Positions 1 to 9,292 of a stretch of 64,000 nt of DNA are shown here, one piece after another. The notes beneath the pieces are model-generated. The model saw nothing but the letters and a program-made list of their open reading frames with translations, did not search any database and was not told where the DNA came from. This DNA comes from Octadecabacter antarcticus 307 (lineage in GTDB: Bacteria > Pseudomonadota > Alphaproteobacteria > Rhodobacterales > Rhodobacteraceae), in contig NC_020911.1 of NCBI RefSeq assembly GCF_000155675.2, forward strand, positions 1,602,501 to 1,666,500, given 5' to 3'. Both the position numbers and the translations under genes were made by a program. Numbering within the stretch: the stretch's first letter is position 1; each line of letters opens with the position of its first letter.

Positions 1-171
1 CAGAACCCAAGTCACTTTGCCAAGGGCCGTTGCAGCAGAGCGGCTGGACATCGCGCCACCGCCACCGCCGCCGCCAATTCCAAGCCCGCCACCTTCAGAA
101 CGCTGCAGCAAAACCACACCGATCAAAGTCAGCGCGAGCAGTAGGTGAACGACAAGAACAACATTTTCCAT
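1..171 (-). CDS. secG: Preprotein translocase subunit SecG (partial, cut by window edge)
   Basis: The first 57 residues are visible; the 3' end lies outside the window. SecG is the small inner-membrane partner of SecYE that helps SecA-driven export. The start ATG at 171 begins a hydrophobic segment (MENVVLVVHLLLALTLIGVV), followed by the LLQRSEGGGLG stretch typical of SecG and then a glycine-rich linker (GGGGGGG) before a second hydrophobic part begins. The order 'TM, Q-R-SEGGGLG, Gly-rich linker' is what identifies it. It is too short in the window to confirm the second TM helix. Confidence 0.85.
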   Translation of the reverse strand, partial: MENVVLVVHLLLALTLIGVVLLQRSEGGGLGIGGGGGGGAMSSRSAATALGKVTWVL

Positions 172-254
172 GTGACATAGACCTTTGGCGGAAGAACGAG
201 TGGTACTTAGAAGCGAAAGGGGCATCCCGCAACCCCTCAAACCACGCTAATGTG

Positions 255-653
255 TCAGTCGTCCACATCATCCATGTCGGCTTGCCCTGAAAGGCGACGA
301 CGCACGTGCGACCAGCTTAGCCCGATGCCAAGCACAAAGGACAAAACCACCAAGGCAACCCATGTGTTGGCGGTCGGGTTTTCAAAGCTCATCCAGCCCA
401 GATCATAGGCGACCCAAAGCATGGCCCCTGTCACCGCAGCCACCAGCATCATCCCCACAACACCAATTGAGCGCAGGGTAGCGCGCACGTAAATGATGTA
501 GCCAACGATCAGCAACAGTCCAACCAGCACCGCAATCGATAGATTGTCAGCGCCCGATGTCATGACCCAACGCGAATAGGTCCAGTCCGTCGGGTTGTAG
601 GTCGCCGCCAGCAAGATAAATGCAAAGATCCAGCGCAGTAGAAAACCAGCCAT
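255..653 (-). CDS. DUF6524 family small membrane protein
   Basis: A 132-residue protein starting MAGFLLRWIFAFILLAATYN, with four predicted hydrophobic helices and a charged C-terminus ending in DMDDVDD. It matches my recollection of the DUF6524 membrane family, common in Rhodobacteraceae and without known function. The longer frame starting at 725 is rejected because the ATG at 653 has a GAGGGAC ribosome-binding site and starts exactly at the hydrophobic segment. It sits between secG and purA, and nothing in the context gives a role. Confidence 0.75.
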   Translation of the reverse strand: MAGFLLRWIFAFILLAATYNPTDWTYSRWVMTSGADNLSIAVLVGLLLIVGYIIYVRATLRSIGVVGMMLVAAVTGAMLWVAYDLGWMSFENPTANTWVALVVLSFVLGIGLSWSHVRRRLSGQADMDDVDD

Positions 654-794
654 AATGTCCCTCGAAATCAAGATTTGGGGAGAAGATGGCGGCGCGGCGG
701 CGCGCTGTCCAGTGCACCACACCAAATGCCCGCTTTCCCCGCTAGGTGTGATGTCCTATGACGGGCACGGATTTTACCGATTGGGATCGAAGAT

Positions 795-2090
795 ATGGCG
801 AATGTAGTGGTTGTCGGCGCACAGTGGGGCGACGAAGGCAAAGGCAAGATTGTCGATTGGCTGTCAGAACGCGCCGACGTGATTGCGCGATTCCAAGGTG
901 GGCATAACGCTGGCCACACGTTGGTGATCGACGGTAAGGTTTACAAATTACACGCGCTGCCATCCGGCGTTGTGCGTGGTGGCAAGTTGTCGGTCATCGG
1001 CAACGGGGTCGTGCTCGACCCTTGGCACCTGATGAAAGAGATCGCGACTGTGCGCGCACAGGGCGTTGAGATTAGCCCCGAAACGCTGATGATCGCCGAA
1101 AACACGCCGCTAATCCTGCCAATGCACGGCGAACTTGACCGTGCCCGCGAAGAAGTCGCAAGCAAGGGCACCAAGATTGGCACCACCGGGCGCGGTATTG
1201 GTCCTTGTTATGAAGACAAAGTCGGTCGTCGCGCCATTCGCGTGGCTGATCTGGCTGATCCCGCCACGCTTGAGGCGCGCGTGGACCGTGCGTTGCAACA
1301 CCACGATCCGCTGCGCAAAGGTCTGGGCATCAAAGCCGTGGATCGCGATCAGCTGATTGCTGATTTGCAGGCGATTTCGGCCGAAATTTTGCCGTTCGCC
1401 GCCCCCGTCTGGAAAGTGCTGAACGAAAAGCGCAAAGCAGGTAAACGGATTTTGTTTGAAGGGGCGCAGGGTGCGCTGCTGGACATTGATTTCGGAACTT
1501 ATCCGTTTGTGACATCGTCAAATGTGATCGCGGGGCAGGCGGCAACGGGTGTTGGCGTTGGACCGACTGCGATTGATTTCGTGCTGGGCATCGTCAAAGC
1601 CTACACCACGCGGGTCGGTGAAGGTCCGTTTCCAACAGAGCTCGAGGATGCAGACGGCCAGATGTTGGGCGAACGTGGCCATGAATTTGGCACCACGACA
1701 GGGCGAAAACGCCGCTGCGGGTGGTTTGATGCCTGCCTGTTGCGCCAGACTTGTGCGACATCGGGCGTGTCAGGTATCGCGCTGACGAAGTTGGATGTTC
1801 TGGACGGGTTCGAGACGTTGAAGATTTGTGTCGCCTACGATCTGGACGGCGAACGTTTGGATTATCTGCCGACGGCTGCCGATCAACAGGCCCGTTGCAC
1901 GCCGATCTACGAGGAAATGAAAGGCTGGTCCGACAGCACCGAAGGCGCGCGATCCTGGGCGGATTTGCCTGCCGAGGCGATCAAATATGTGCGCCGCGTA
2001 GAAGAATTGATCGACTGCCCCGTCGCGCTATTATCTACGTCACCGGAACGCGAAGACACGATCCTCGTGACGGACCCGTTCGCCGATTAG
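795..2090 (+). CDS. purA: Adenylosuccinate synthetase
   Basis: Cytoplasmic enzyme that joins IMP and aspartate using GTP to make adenylosuccinate, the first committed step to AMP. The 431 residues match the usual length of about 430. Visible motifs are the N-terminal GTP loop GDEGKGK (about residues 12-18), GHNAGHT, the [16 protein letters not shown] stretch, [20 protein letters not shown], and [12 protein letters not shown]. All expected catalytic segments are intact. It is followed by a small DUF2842 membrane gene on the same strand after 49 bp, a pairing seen in other Rhodobacteraceae. Confidence 0.97.
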   Translation: MANVVVVGAQWGDEGKGKIVDWLSERADVIARFQGGHNAGHTLVIDGKVYKLHALPSGVVRGGKLSVIGNGVVLDPWHLMKEIATVRAQGVEISPETLMIAENTPLILPMHGELDRAREEVASKGTKIGTTGRGIGPCYEDKVGRRAIRVADLADPATLEARVDRALQHHDPLRKGLGIKAVDRDQLIADLQAISAEILPFAAPVWKVLNEKRKAGKRILFEGAQGALLDIDFGTYPFVTSSNVIAGQAATGVGVGPTAIDFVLGIVKAYTTRVGEGPFPTELEDADGQMLGERGHEFGTTTGRKRRCGWFDACLLRQTCATSGVSGIALTKLDVLDGFETLKICVAYDLDGERLDYLPTAADQQARCTPIYEEMKGWSDSTEGARSWADLPAEAIKYVRRVEELIDCPVALLSTSPEREDTILVTDPFAD

Positions 2091-2139
2091 AGCCCGCTTG
2101 TTGCCGATTAAAGCCAACTCGCTGATCAAAGGAAGTCAA

Positions 2140-2370
2140 ATGGCCCTTTCCCTCAAAGCCCGAAAACGCTGGTCTTTGGTTATCTTATTGGTGGGACTGC
2201 CGATCTATGTGGTGATCGCCGTGAGCACGATGAACTGGCTTTACCCCGACCCAGTGGCACGCGCGCCGATCTGGCTCGAATTGGCCATATATGTTGGCCT
2301 TGGAGTGCTGTGGGCGGTGCCATTAAAATTTATTTTTATGGGTGTTGGACAGCCTGATCCGGACGCGTAA
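2140..2370 (+). CDS. DUF2842 domain membrane protein
   Basis: A 76-residue protein with two hydrophobic helices (VILLVGLPIYVVIAVSTMNW and a second near residues 46-65), separated by the YPDPVARAP loop. This is the DUF2842 family found beside purA in alphaproteobacteria; its function is unknown. The start at 2140 (MALSLKARKRW) was chosen over an upstream ATG at 2098 because GGAAG lies a few bases ahead and family members begin with this basic leader. Probably co-transcribed with purA. Confidence 0.8.
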   Translation: MALSLKARKRWSLVILLVGLPIYVVIAVSTMNWLYPDPVARAPIWLELAIYVGLGVLWAVPLKFIFMGVGQPDPDA

Positions 2371-2476
2371 AGGATCTAACGGAGCCGCTGCGCGGCGCGT
2401 GTATTCTTGGTGCGTTTGGCGCAGTGAGCCCCGCGCGATGAGGGCACATTTGTTTTGACCAAGAAAGCCTGCGGCG

Positions 2477-2512
2477 CTGGTATTTTAGAACCAAAGAAGG
2501 TGTTTAACATCG
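2477..2512 (+). repeat. Copy of a dispersed intergenic repeat
   Basis: The gap 2371-2582 has no gene. It holds a small hairpin-rich patch around GCCGCTGCGCGGC (2384-2397) and a copy of a motif found in at least six gene-free places in this window, here reading TATTTTAGAACCAAAGAAGG then TTTAAC. See 21127, 23112, 31092, 31255 and 61428. Confidence 0.5.
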
Positions 2513-2582
2513 TAAAAACGGCGCGAAATCGAAACCTTCGCACCGGTTTGGAGTATCGTTTTTGAGTGTCACGTTGCTGCGT

Positions 2583-4865
2583 TTAGCTGGCGCGGCGTTC
2601 GGGGTTGTAGCGGCTGTCGTGTGCCACTTGGAACCGCCCATTGCGCACTTTGGTAAAGCGGCCAGCGCGCAACAGGTCGGCAAAGCTGCGCAACCCATCT
2701 TCGCGGTTGAATTCGCCGATCGCCACTGACCGCACACGGCGCAAGATTTGTGGGCGGGAGAATTCATCCGCACCTTCAACGAAGGCGGTGTAGGCGGCTG
2801 CTGCTTCGAGAAGGTCAGGCAGTTCGGTTGCGCCCATGTTGTCAGCGAATTCAGCAAATGATCCTGTGGCCTGCGCTTTGACGTCGTTCCTGAGGGTGGC
2901 GACACGGCGTGGCACCACTGGAGCCGTAGGACCGCTTTGTTTATCAGCATCCTCTAAGTCGATGCGCTGGGCAGCTACCAGTTTGAGCGGTGCCAGACGC
3001 GGTCGCTCTGTGCGGGTATTTGAGCGCACAACAGGACGCGGGGCGGCGCCGGTGTCTGAACTTTCTGGACGAACGGCCACATACAGATCATTGCGGAACG
3101 CGTTTTCGATGTCTTGGTTATCGTCCTCGGGTTCACCCACTTGACGGGCGGCTTCTTTGGCGGCAACGGCGGCTTTGAGTTGCGAAATTGCGTCACGGCG
3201 ACGGCTGCCTTCGGGTTCTTGCATCTGCGCGTCAGATTCAGACATCAGGCGATCAAGTGCTGCGTCGTCAACCTGCGGTTCTTTGGCGTGGAAGGCATTT
3301 TCAGGCACGTCCTCGTCGGATAAGCCGCCTTGGGCAATTATTGCGGCGGACTCAGTATCTGCCGTTTCGCCGTCTATCGCATCGACAACATTGACGTCTG
3401 TATCTTCGTCGTTTGCGGCGTCATTTACGCGGTCGTCAGGATCAGCGGTCTCGTTTGTAGAACTGGCTGCATCACCGTCCGAATTGCTAGTTTCATCGTC
3501 AACCAAACGGGCCGAGGGCGTTTCAACTGCTAGATTGCTTTCGAAATCCGCCTTGATTGCGGCCAGATCGTCTGCGAAATCGGCATCGTCGATATTTGGC
3601 ATATCGGTGTCGGTGAAATCGCTGTCTTCAAGATAATCGTCGAGGTCTTCAGCGCCATCCAGTAGGCCCAGATCGGGGCCCGCATCGGGAGACGATGCCT
3701 TGGCTGGCGCACCCATTTCTCCTCTTTGAACGGCGGCGTCGAAATCGGCGCGCTTGATGCGGATCACACGGGCTTTCGATTGATCCTGAGGTTGTGCTGG
3801 GGTTTCTTCCGCAGCCACATCGGGGGCGGTTTCAGCAGCCTCGGTTTGCGGTTCAGCGGCCGTCTCATCTAGGTCGGACTGGTGTGCCATGACGCGGGCG
3901 AGCATGTCTGAGCCGTCTTTGTCCTGCTCGTCAGTCGTGTCTGATGAAGCTGTCTCGTCCTGCTTACCAATCTCCTGCGATGCAGCTGTGCCAGTTTCGG
4001 CACTGGACTCCGCATCATCTACCTTGGCTTGGGGGGCGTCGAAATTAGCAATTGGATCGGTCGTTACCTCAATCTCGTACTCGTCATTTTGGTCGACGTC
4101 CGCCAGGTCCGGTGTTTCGGTCTGTGGCAAGAATTGCTCTGATAAATCATCTGTGGTGGCGTTTTTGGCGTCGTTTGTGTTGCCGACGACAGCGCGGATG
4201 CGCTGCAGTTTTGCGGCGAGACTGTCGGTGTCTGGATGGACAGGCAAAGGGACGGCTGCAACGGGGGGCGCTTCAGGGGCTGTTTCGGTCGTGCTCTCGG
4301 GGGTGTCGTGCGCGGTATTGTCTGATTTTGTGTTGTTTGATTCCTTAGCACCAGCGTTAGCTTTTGCCTCAGAGTTAACGACGAGGTCATCGTGAGTATC
4401 CGCATCAGCTTTGGCGTTTGCATCCGTATCTGCGTCGGCTTTGGCAGCCTTTTCAGCTTTGCGGGCGGCTTTTGCGGCGGCTTTAACTTTGGCCTTTTCA
4501 GCCTTGTGGGCAGCTTTTGCGGCTTTACGTGCAACGTCAACTTTTGCGCGGGTGTCGGCGTCGTGCCCTGTGTCAGACGCGTCGCCTGCATCGTTTGATT
4601 GATCGCTGAGGGCGGCTGCGCGCAATACGATGCTGCTACCGTCGGTGTGGGCTTCGACGCCGCGCGAAATCTCACGCCCAGCGATCTGGGCCAACATTTC
4701 GGCGTCAGGGGTCGGGGGTTCCGCCCCGAAATATCGATCGTCTAAGGCCAAACCTCGAAAATATTCCGCAATTGCTTTCATCGTACTGAAAGAATCATCG
4801 AATCCTTCAAGTGTGCACGAGAAAGTGCCGTAGGAGACGGTAAGAATTTTGCTTGGTCCAACCAT
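2583..4865 (-). CDS. Large acidic, mostly disordered protein of unknown function
   Basis: A 760-residue protein I cannot name. Residues 1-85 look folded (MVGPSKILTVSYGTFSCTLE, then FSTMKAIAEYFRGLALDDRYFG). Residues 110-155 are an Ala/Lys run (repeated KAAKAAHKAEK-type units), a probable helical coil. Residues 155-600 are very rich in Asp, Glu, Ala, Thr and Ser and are probably disordered. The last 110 residues look folded again (SFAEFADNMGATELPDLLEA to RFQVAHDSRYNPERRAS) and contain a winged-helix-like stretch ending in a small basic motif. No signal peptide is seen. Conserved ends with a variable acidic middle suggest a scaffold or adaptor, but that is only inference. Confidence 0.75.
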   Translation of the reverse strand: MVGPSKILTVSYGTFSCTLEGFDDSFSTMKAIAEYFRGLALDDRYFGAEPPTPDAEMLAQIAGREISRGVEAHTDGSSIVLRAAALSDQSNDAGDASDTGHDADTRAKVDVARKAAKAAHKAEKAKVKAAAKAARKAEKAAKADADTDANAKADADTHDDLVVNSEAKANAGAKESNNTKSDNTAHDTPESTTETAPEAPPVAAVPLPVHPDTDSLAAKLQRIRAVVGNTNDAKNATTDDLSEQFLPQTETPDLADVDQNDEYEIEVTTDPIANFDAPQAKVDDAESSAETGTAASQEIGKQDETASSDTTDEQDKDGSDMLARVMAHQSDLDETAAEPQTEAAETAPDVAAEETPAQPQDQSKARVIRIKRADFDAAVQRGEMGAPAKASSPDAGPDLGLLDGAEDLDDYLEDSDFTDTDMPNIDDADFADDLAAIKADFESNLAVETPSARLVDDETSNSDGDAASSTNETADPDDRVNDAANDEDTDVNVVDAIDGETADTESAAIIAQGGLSDEDVPENAFHAKEPQVDDAALDRLMSESDAQMQEPEGSRRRDAISQLKAAVAAKEAARQVGEPEDDNQDIENAFRNDLYVAVRPESSDTGAAPRPVVRSNTRTERPRLAPLKLVAAQRIDLEDADKQSGPTAPVVPRRVATLRNDVKAQATGSFAEFADNMGATELPDLLEAAAAYTAFVEGADEFSRPQILRRVRSVAIGEFNREDGLRSFADLLRAGRFTKVRNGRFQVAHDSRYNPERRAS

Positions 4866-5003
4866 TATGTGTTCGCTTTCTACTCATCCAGTGACAGTCT
4901 ATTTACCATCAATTGGTTCGCAATCCGGAACAGAACCGTGTTGAAATAGGTATCATTTTGTGACCTTTTCAAGGAACGTATCCAAAACTAGGGGTAATAA
5001 GAC

Positions 5004-5690
5004 GTGAACCAGACGATTGTTTCAAGTGCGACACCAATCACATTGATCGGTGGGGCAGACCCTGCAGCAGATATTCTTACTGTCGCGTTAAAATGGGGCG
5101 AAACGGTGGTCTGCGCCGATGGTGGAGCCAATCACGCGCTGTGGGCCGGATTGAGCCCTGTTGCGGTGATCGGCGACATGGATTCCATATCGGATACGGC
5201 GCGGGATGCCTACAGCGATGTTTTGCACCCGATCAAAGAACAAGACAGTACCGATTTTGACAAGTCGTTGCGCAGCATTGCGTGTCCTTTGATACTGGGT
5301 GCTGGTTTTAGTGGTGCGCGGCTTGATCACGAATTGGGATCGATGACAGTGTTGGTGCGCCACCCTGATCGGCGCTGCATTTTGATCGGCGATGAGACAA
5401 TCACCTTGCTATGCCCGCCACAGATCACGCTTAATTTGCCAAAAGGCAGCGCTGTGTCGCTTTATCCTATGGCAGACGTGGGGTGCGAAAGTGCCGGATT
5501 GCGCTGGTCGACCACTGGATTGCGATTTGCGCCGGACAATCGAATCGCGACGTTGAACAAAGTGGATGGCACGGTAACGCTGCGCCCTGATGCGCCAAAG
5601 ATGCTGTTGATCCTGCCCCGTGCAGCGCTGGATATTACTGTGCCGGCAGTGTTGCAGGACGACGCGATATGGCCCGCTCGCGCGCAATAA
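5004..5690 (+). CDS. thiN: Thiamine pyrophosphokinase
   Basis: Transfers pyrophosphate from ATP to thiamine, making the cofactor ThDP in the cytoplasm. The 228 residues are the usual length. Signature motifs are CADGGANHAL (about 33-42), VIGDMDSIS, and KEQDSTDFDKSL, the three blocks that build the active site, plus GARLDHELG. It uses a GTG start at 5004. It stands divergent from the acidic protein gene, with the AT-rich 4866-5003 gap holding both promoters. Its 3' end overlaps the convergent EamA gene by 56 bp. Confidence 0.93.
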   Translation: MNQTIVSSATPITLIGGADPAADILTVALKWGETVVCADGGANHALWAGLSPVAVIGDMDSISDTARDAYSDVLHPIKEQDSTDFDKSLRSIACPLILGAGFSGARLDHELGSMTVLVRHPDRRCILIGDETITLLCPPQITLNLPKGSAVSLYPMADVGCESAGLRWSTTGLRFAPDNRIATLNKVDGTVTLRPDAPKMLLILPRAALDITVPAVLQDDAIWPARAQ

Positions 5691-6540
5691 CATAAAGCCC
5701 TGCGGTAATCGTGATGCAAATGCCCACGGCGGCCAATCCATTGGGCAGGTCGCGAAAGATTAAATATCCGATCACGGTGCCAATCGGAATTTCGAGGTAT
5801 TGCATCGGTGCGAGGGTGGCAGACGGTGCGAACCGCAGCGACCACGTCATCAGCAGATGAGCGACTGTCCCCATGCACCCAAGAATAACGAGGAGTAGCC
5901 AAGCGCTGTCAGGGATCGGCCTGATCGCCAAAAGTTGTGTGTTTGGCAATGCGATCATCACCAGCCCAACGACAGGCACGGCCATGACACCGGACAGGGC
6001 CTGCAATCCGATGGGGTCGACGTCTTTGGCAATAGCCCGTGTGACCAGCATGAACAGCGCAAACACCACCGCGACTCCAAGGGGCAGGAGTGCGGGCGGA
6101 CCGACTTGTACGAAATTTGGCTGAACCACCAGTAACGTACCAACAAACCCGACAGCACAGGCCGCAAGCCGGTGCGGGCCGACGTCTTCGTTCAGGTAGA
6201 CCTTGCCAAGCAGCAGCATAATAAACGGCATGACGAACGCGATTGCGATCGCGTCGGCCAGTTCGAGATATTGGAGTGATGAAAACATCAACGTAATGCC
6301 CGCGATATGCAGCACAGTGCGAATGGCCGTCAGCCGGATGAGACGCGCACCCTTTGGCATCGGATATTTCAGGAGCCAGACCAACGGGAGCAGCAAGCCA
6401 GCCTGGACTGCGAAACGCACCAGTACCAGAAATCCGACTGACAAATCGTCGCCCAGCACCTTGGCCATCGCGTCTCCAAGCGGTGCCAACACGCAAAAGC
6501 CGAGCATGAGCAGGATACCAAGGAAGGGACGGTCGATCAT
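5635..6540 (-). CDS. EamA/DMT-family transporter (first copy)
   Basis: A 301-residue inner-membrane protein with about ten hydrophobic helices in two homologous halves, the EamA/DMT layout. Members export amino acids or other metabolites; the substrate here is unknown. The stretch LAPMQYLEIPIGTVIGYLIF near residue 245 is almost the same as in the next gene (LAPMQYLEIPVATVLGLLVF), so the two are paralogues. It lies 32 bp downstream of that gene on the same strand and is probably in the same transcript. The last 56 bp overlap thiN on the other strand. Confidence 0.88.
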   Translation of the reverse strand: MIDRPFLGILLMLGFCVLAPLGDAMAKVLGDDLSVGFLVLVRFAVQAGLLLPLVWLLKYPMPKGARLIRLTAIRTVLHIAGITLMFSSLQYLELADAIAIAFVMPFIMLLLGKVYLNEDVGPHRLAACAVGFVGTLLVVQPNFVQVGPPALLPLGVAVVFALFMLVTRAIAKDVDPIGLQALSGVMAVPVVGLVMIALPNTQLLAIRPIPDSAWLLLVILGCMGTVAHLLMTWSLRFAPSATLAPMQYLEIPIGTVIGYLIFRDLPNGLAAVGICITITAGLYVIARERAISRRPATLPAQ

Positions 6541-6572
6541 CGGGCCAAGATATGCGCGGGCGCAGCGAAGGT

Positions 6573-7514
6573 CTAGATGGGGGCATGAGGCAGCGTCGTT
6601 ATTCGCGACGTGACCCGTTCGCGGTGAATCATATAAAGCCCCGCGCCCATGATCAGCACAATCCCCGCCAGCGCCAGTGTGTTTGGAAACTCCGCAAACA
6701 CCAGTAAGCCCAGCACCGTCGCCACAGGAATTTCAAGGTATTGCATTGGTGCCAGTGTCGACGAGGGCGCGAGGGTCAAACCGTAGGTCATCATCATATG
6801 GCTGATCGTGGCAAAGAACCCGACACCGAGCAGCCAGAGCCAATAGATGCCTTGCGGCCAGACCGGATCAAGTATGGCAACACCGGTTCCATTTGCGATC
6901 CAAACGACAGGTAGGCACATCAGCGACGCAATCAGGCCAGTGTGAAACTGCATCATCACCGGATGCAGCCGCCCGCGCAAACCGCGCGTCACCAACACAT
7001 AGCCCGCAAAACACACCGCCGTGCCAAGCGGGTACAGCGCAACGGCCCCAAAAGTGACAAATGACGGCTGGATCACCAGAACGACCCCCGAAAACCCAAC
7101 ACCTGCTGCTGCAATGCGGCGCGGGCCGACGTCTTCGCCAAAGGCATATTTACCGACCAGCATGACGATGAACGGTTCGATAAACACAATCGCCAGCGCA
7201 TCGGCCAACGGCATGACCCGAATGGCGGAGATGAAAAAGAACGTCGACAGCACCAGAAGGATCGCCCGCACGGTCAGCAATCCCAGCCGACCGTTAAATC
7301 TGAACGACAATCCCATGGCCAAACAGAACGGCAACATTAACCCGACCTGCACCAAAAAACGCGCCGCTGTGATCTGCCCGACAGGGATGACGTCCGACGC
7401 AAGCTTGGCTGCAACGTCCAACAACGGTGCGGTCAGGCAAAAGCCCATCATCAGGGCAACGCCCAGCATGATGCGATCTGGCGTTGTATCGGAGGAGGTG
7501 GTCTGAGTGGTCAT
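6573..7514 (-). CDS. EamA/DMT-family transporter (second copy)
   Basis: A 313-residue ten-helix drug/metabolite transporter, paralogous to its downstream neighbour. It has a short polar leader (MTTQTTSSDTTPDRIM) before helix 1. The two EamA domains are about residues 15-145 and 160-300. Adjacent paralogues may form a heteromer or reflect a simple tandem duplication; the sequence does not decide. A TauD-type dioxygenase lies 71 bp upstream on the same strand, so an exporter linked to that enzyme's product is possible but unproven. Confidence 0.88.
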   Translation of the reverse strand: MTTQTTSSDTTPDRIMLGVALMMGFCLTAPLLDVAAKLASDVIPVGQITAARFLVQVGLMLPFCLAMGLSFRFNGRLGLLTVRAILLVLSTFFFISAIRVMPLADALAIVFIEPFIVMLVGKYAFGEDVGPRRIAAAGVGFSGVVLVIQPSFVTFGAVALYPLGTAVCFAGYVLVTRGLRGRLHPVMMQFHTGLIASLMCLPVVWIANGTGVAILDPVWPQGIYWLWLLGVGFFATISHMMMTYGLTLAPSSTLAPMQYLEIPVATVLGLLVFAEFPNTLALAGIVLIMGAGLYMIHRERVTSRITTLPHAPI

Positions 7515-7585
7515 GATCAGCGCATAGCGATAGGGCGGTCCCGCGTCAGGTCCAAAACCGACACCTGTGGATTAATCATGGGCGT

Positions 7586-8650
7586 TTAATCCAGCGGCGC
7601 GTTTAGGGATGTTTGTGCTGTGATGATCCCACCACGATTGCCGATCTCAATCGAGCCGTAGCGTTCACCAAACACGTCCGGCAGCGCGCGATCGTTTGGC
7701 ATCGACAGCCACAGGCGCAACAGATGACGGCGTTTGTTGGGGTCGGGCCAGTTAGATTTAGGCCAGTCGGTGAATCCCGTGCGGTCGTGCAATTGACTGT
7801 GGTTATAAACGAACAGCATATCGCCGGGTTGCAGCTGCATGGACAGGTGCAAGTCTGGATCGTTGGCAAGGCTGTCAAACAGATCAAGCGCTTCGATATG
7901 CTGATCCGTCAATCGCGGCGCACCCGCGAACCGTTGGGCGCTTTCAATATATTGGCGCTGATAAAACACCGTCAAATTGCCATCGTGCCAGTTCAGTACG
8001 GGTATCCGCATGAACGGGTCCGCGCCGTCGGGAATTTCACCACGACGGTCGGTCGCAATCGGGTCAAACAATAGCGCTAGCAGGTCAGGGCGCTGGGCGG
8101 CCATACGGTTGGCGATGGTTTGCGCACTGACCAGAAGGGACATACCACCAACCTGCGCCTCACGCAGACACAATAGACCAACGACGTCTGCGCTATCGGT
8201 GTGGAACGTCTGGCGGTCGGCGGTCTGGTAGATACGCGTGGTCGGATCGTTTGCATCAACGCCGATGTTGCGCACATGGCCAAGAATATGTCCGGCGGCG
8301 TTTTGCGACCGCGCACGGCCAAGATGTGCGCCGATGCCGCAAAAGATCGTGGCGGCGGTTTCTTGGGTGTAACTGCTGACAGGAAGGCCGCGCAAAACCT
8401 CAAACCCGCGTCCATGAAGCAGCGTTTCTGACAGGGTTTTGAGGTGGGCGGCAAAGTTTGGCAGCGGGAATGTGTCCGCCGCGATCTCCCCCACATCGCG
8501 GCCCTGCGACAGGTAGTGCGCGGCGGCGGTTTCAAGTCCGCTGATTTGGGCGGGTGTTAGGTGGATCAGCCAGTCGGTTTGACGCGCAGTCATGTCGCGA
8601 CCAAGCCACGCAGCGGCACCAGTGAAGGGGGTGGGGAGGGGATGTGTCAT
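7586..8650 (-). CDS. TauD/TfdA-family Fe(II)/2-oxoglutarate dioxygenase
   Basis: About 354 residues. The Fe(II) site is seen as HTDSADVVGLLCL (HxD) and a distal His in YNHSQLHDRTGF, with the 2-oxoglutarate-binding Arg in RRHLLRLWLS. These are the TauD/TfdA (gamma-butyrobetaine hydroxylase-like) features; the enzyme should hydroxylate an unknown small acid. The start is uncertain: ATGs at 8674, 8659 and 8650 are in frame. I chose 8650 (MTHPLPTPFTGAAAW), which looks like the conserved beginning, although no strong ribosome site decides. Same strand as the EamA pair. Confidence 0.85.
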   Translation of the reverse strand: MTHPLPTPFTGAAAWLGRDMTARQTDWLIHLTPAQISGLETAAAHYLSQGRDVGEIAADTFPLPNFAAHLKTLSETLLHGRGFEVLRGLPVSSYTQETAATIFCGIGAHLGRARSQNAAGHILGHVRNIGVDANDPTTRIYQTADRQTFHTDSADVVGLLCLREAQVGGMSLLVSAQTIANRMAAQRPDLLALLFDPIATDRRGEIPDGADPFMRIPVLNWHDGNLTVFYQRQYIESAQRFAGAPRLTDQHIEALDLFDSLANDPDLHLSMQLQPGDMLFVYNHSQLHDRTGFTDWPKSNWPDPNKRRHLLRLWLSMPNDRALPDVFGERYGSIEIGNRGGIITAQTSLNAPLD

Positions 8651-8797
8651 GAGTTTCATGATTAGCCAATACATCCTATGTTAACCATAGAAATGGCAAA
8701 CAGAATTGGTTCTGATGGCGGAAAGAAACAAGAATTGGGCAGGTCGTGATTGGATTTCCAGTTTCAACAAGGCCAATTTTAACATGATGGGGTTCGG

Positions 8798-9244
8798 GTG
8801 AGTTTTTTAATACGAAAAGGGTGCGAAACTGATGGACCCGCCGGTATCGTCATGCTGCGTAGATCAATTGCAGAGTTGTGCAAAGCTGATCACCACGATG
8901 ATAAACAAGTCGTTGCAGACTGGAATGCGAGCAAAACAGAAGCCGCATGGAACGCGTGGATCGCGCGTGAAGATGCGACTGTGATTGTGGCTGAACGGGC
9001 TGCGCAAATTCTTGGTGTGGGAATGGTCGATGATATAGGAGAAATCTTATTAAATTAGTTCAGCCCTGACGGTCGATTTTCCGGGATCAGTAAGGCGATT
9101 GTTGCCGTCTTGGAAGTCATTTGCCGTAGAAACGGTAACACTGCATGTTTTCTCGAAAGCACTGAAAAAGCAAAGCGATTTTATGAAAGCTGCGGTTATA
9201 ATGCGCCGCAAAAATCTAACCTAATATACCATAAGGCCCTGTAA
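8798..9244 (+). pseudogene. GNAT-family acetyltransferase with one in-frame stop
   Basis: The frame from MSFLIRKGCETDGPAGIVML runs to ...GEILLN and meets TAG at 9056-9058. It then continues in the same frame for 62 more codons (FSPDGRFSGISKAIVAVLE ... FLESTEKAKRFYESCGYNAP) to TAA at 9242-9244. The second half carries the acetyl-CoA-binding and C-terminal GNAT signatures, so the stop removes the cofactor site. Related proteins have a tyrosine-containing NYVSPD there, so a single TAC/TAT to TAG change fits. Total length with the stop replaced is 148 residues, normal for GNAT. Confidence 0.8.
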
Positions 9245-9292
9245 TTACATGTGCTTGGGTCTGATAAGCTTGTGAAATAGCCCCTTTGACGT

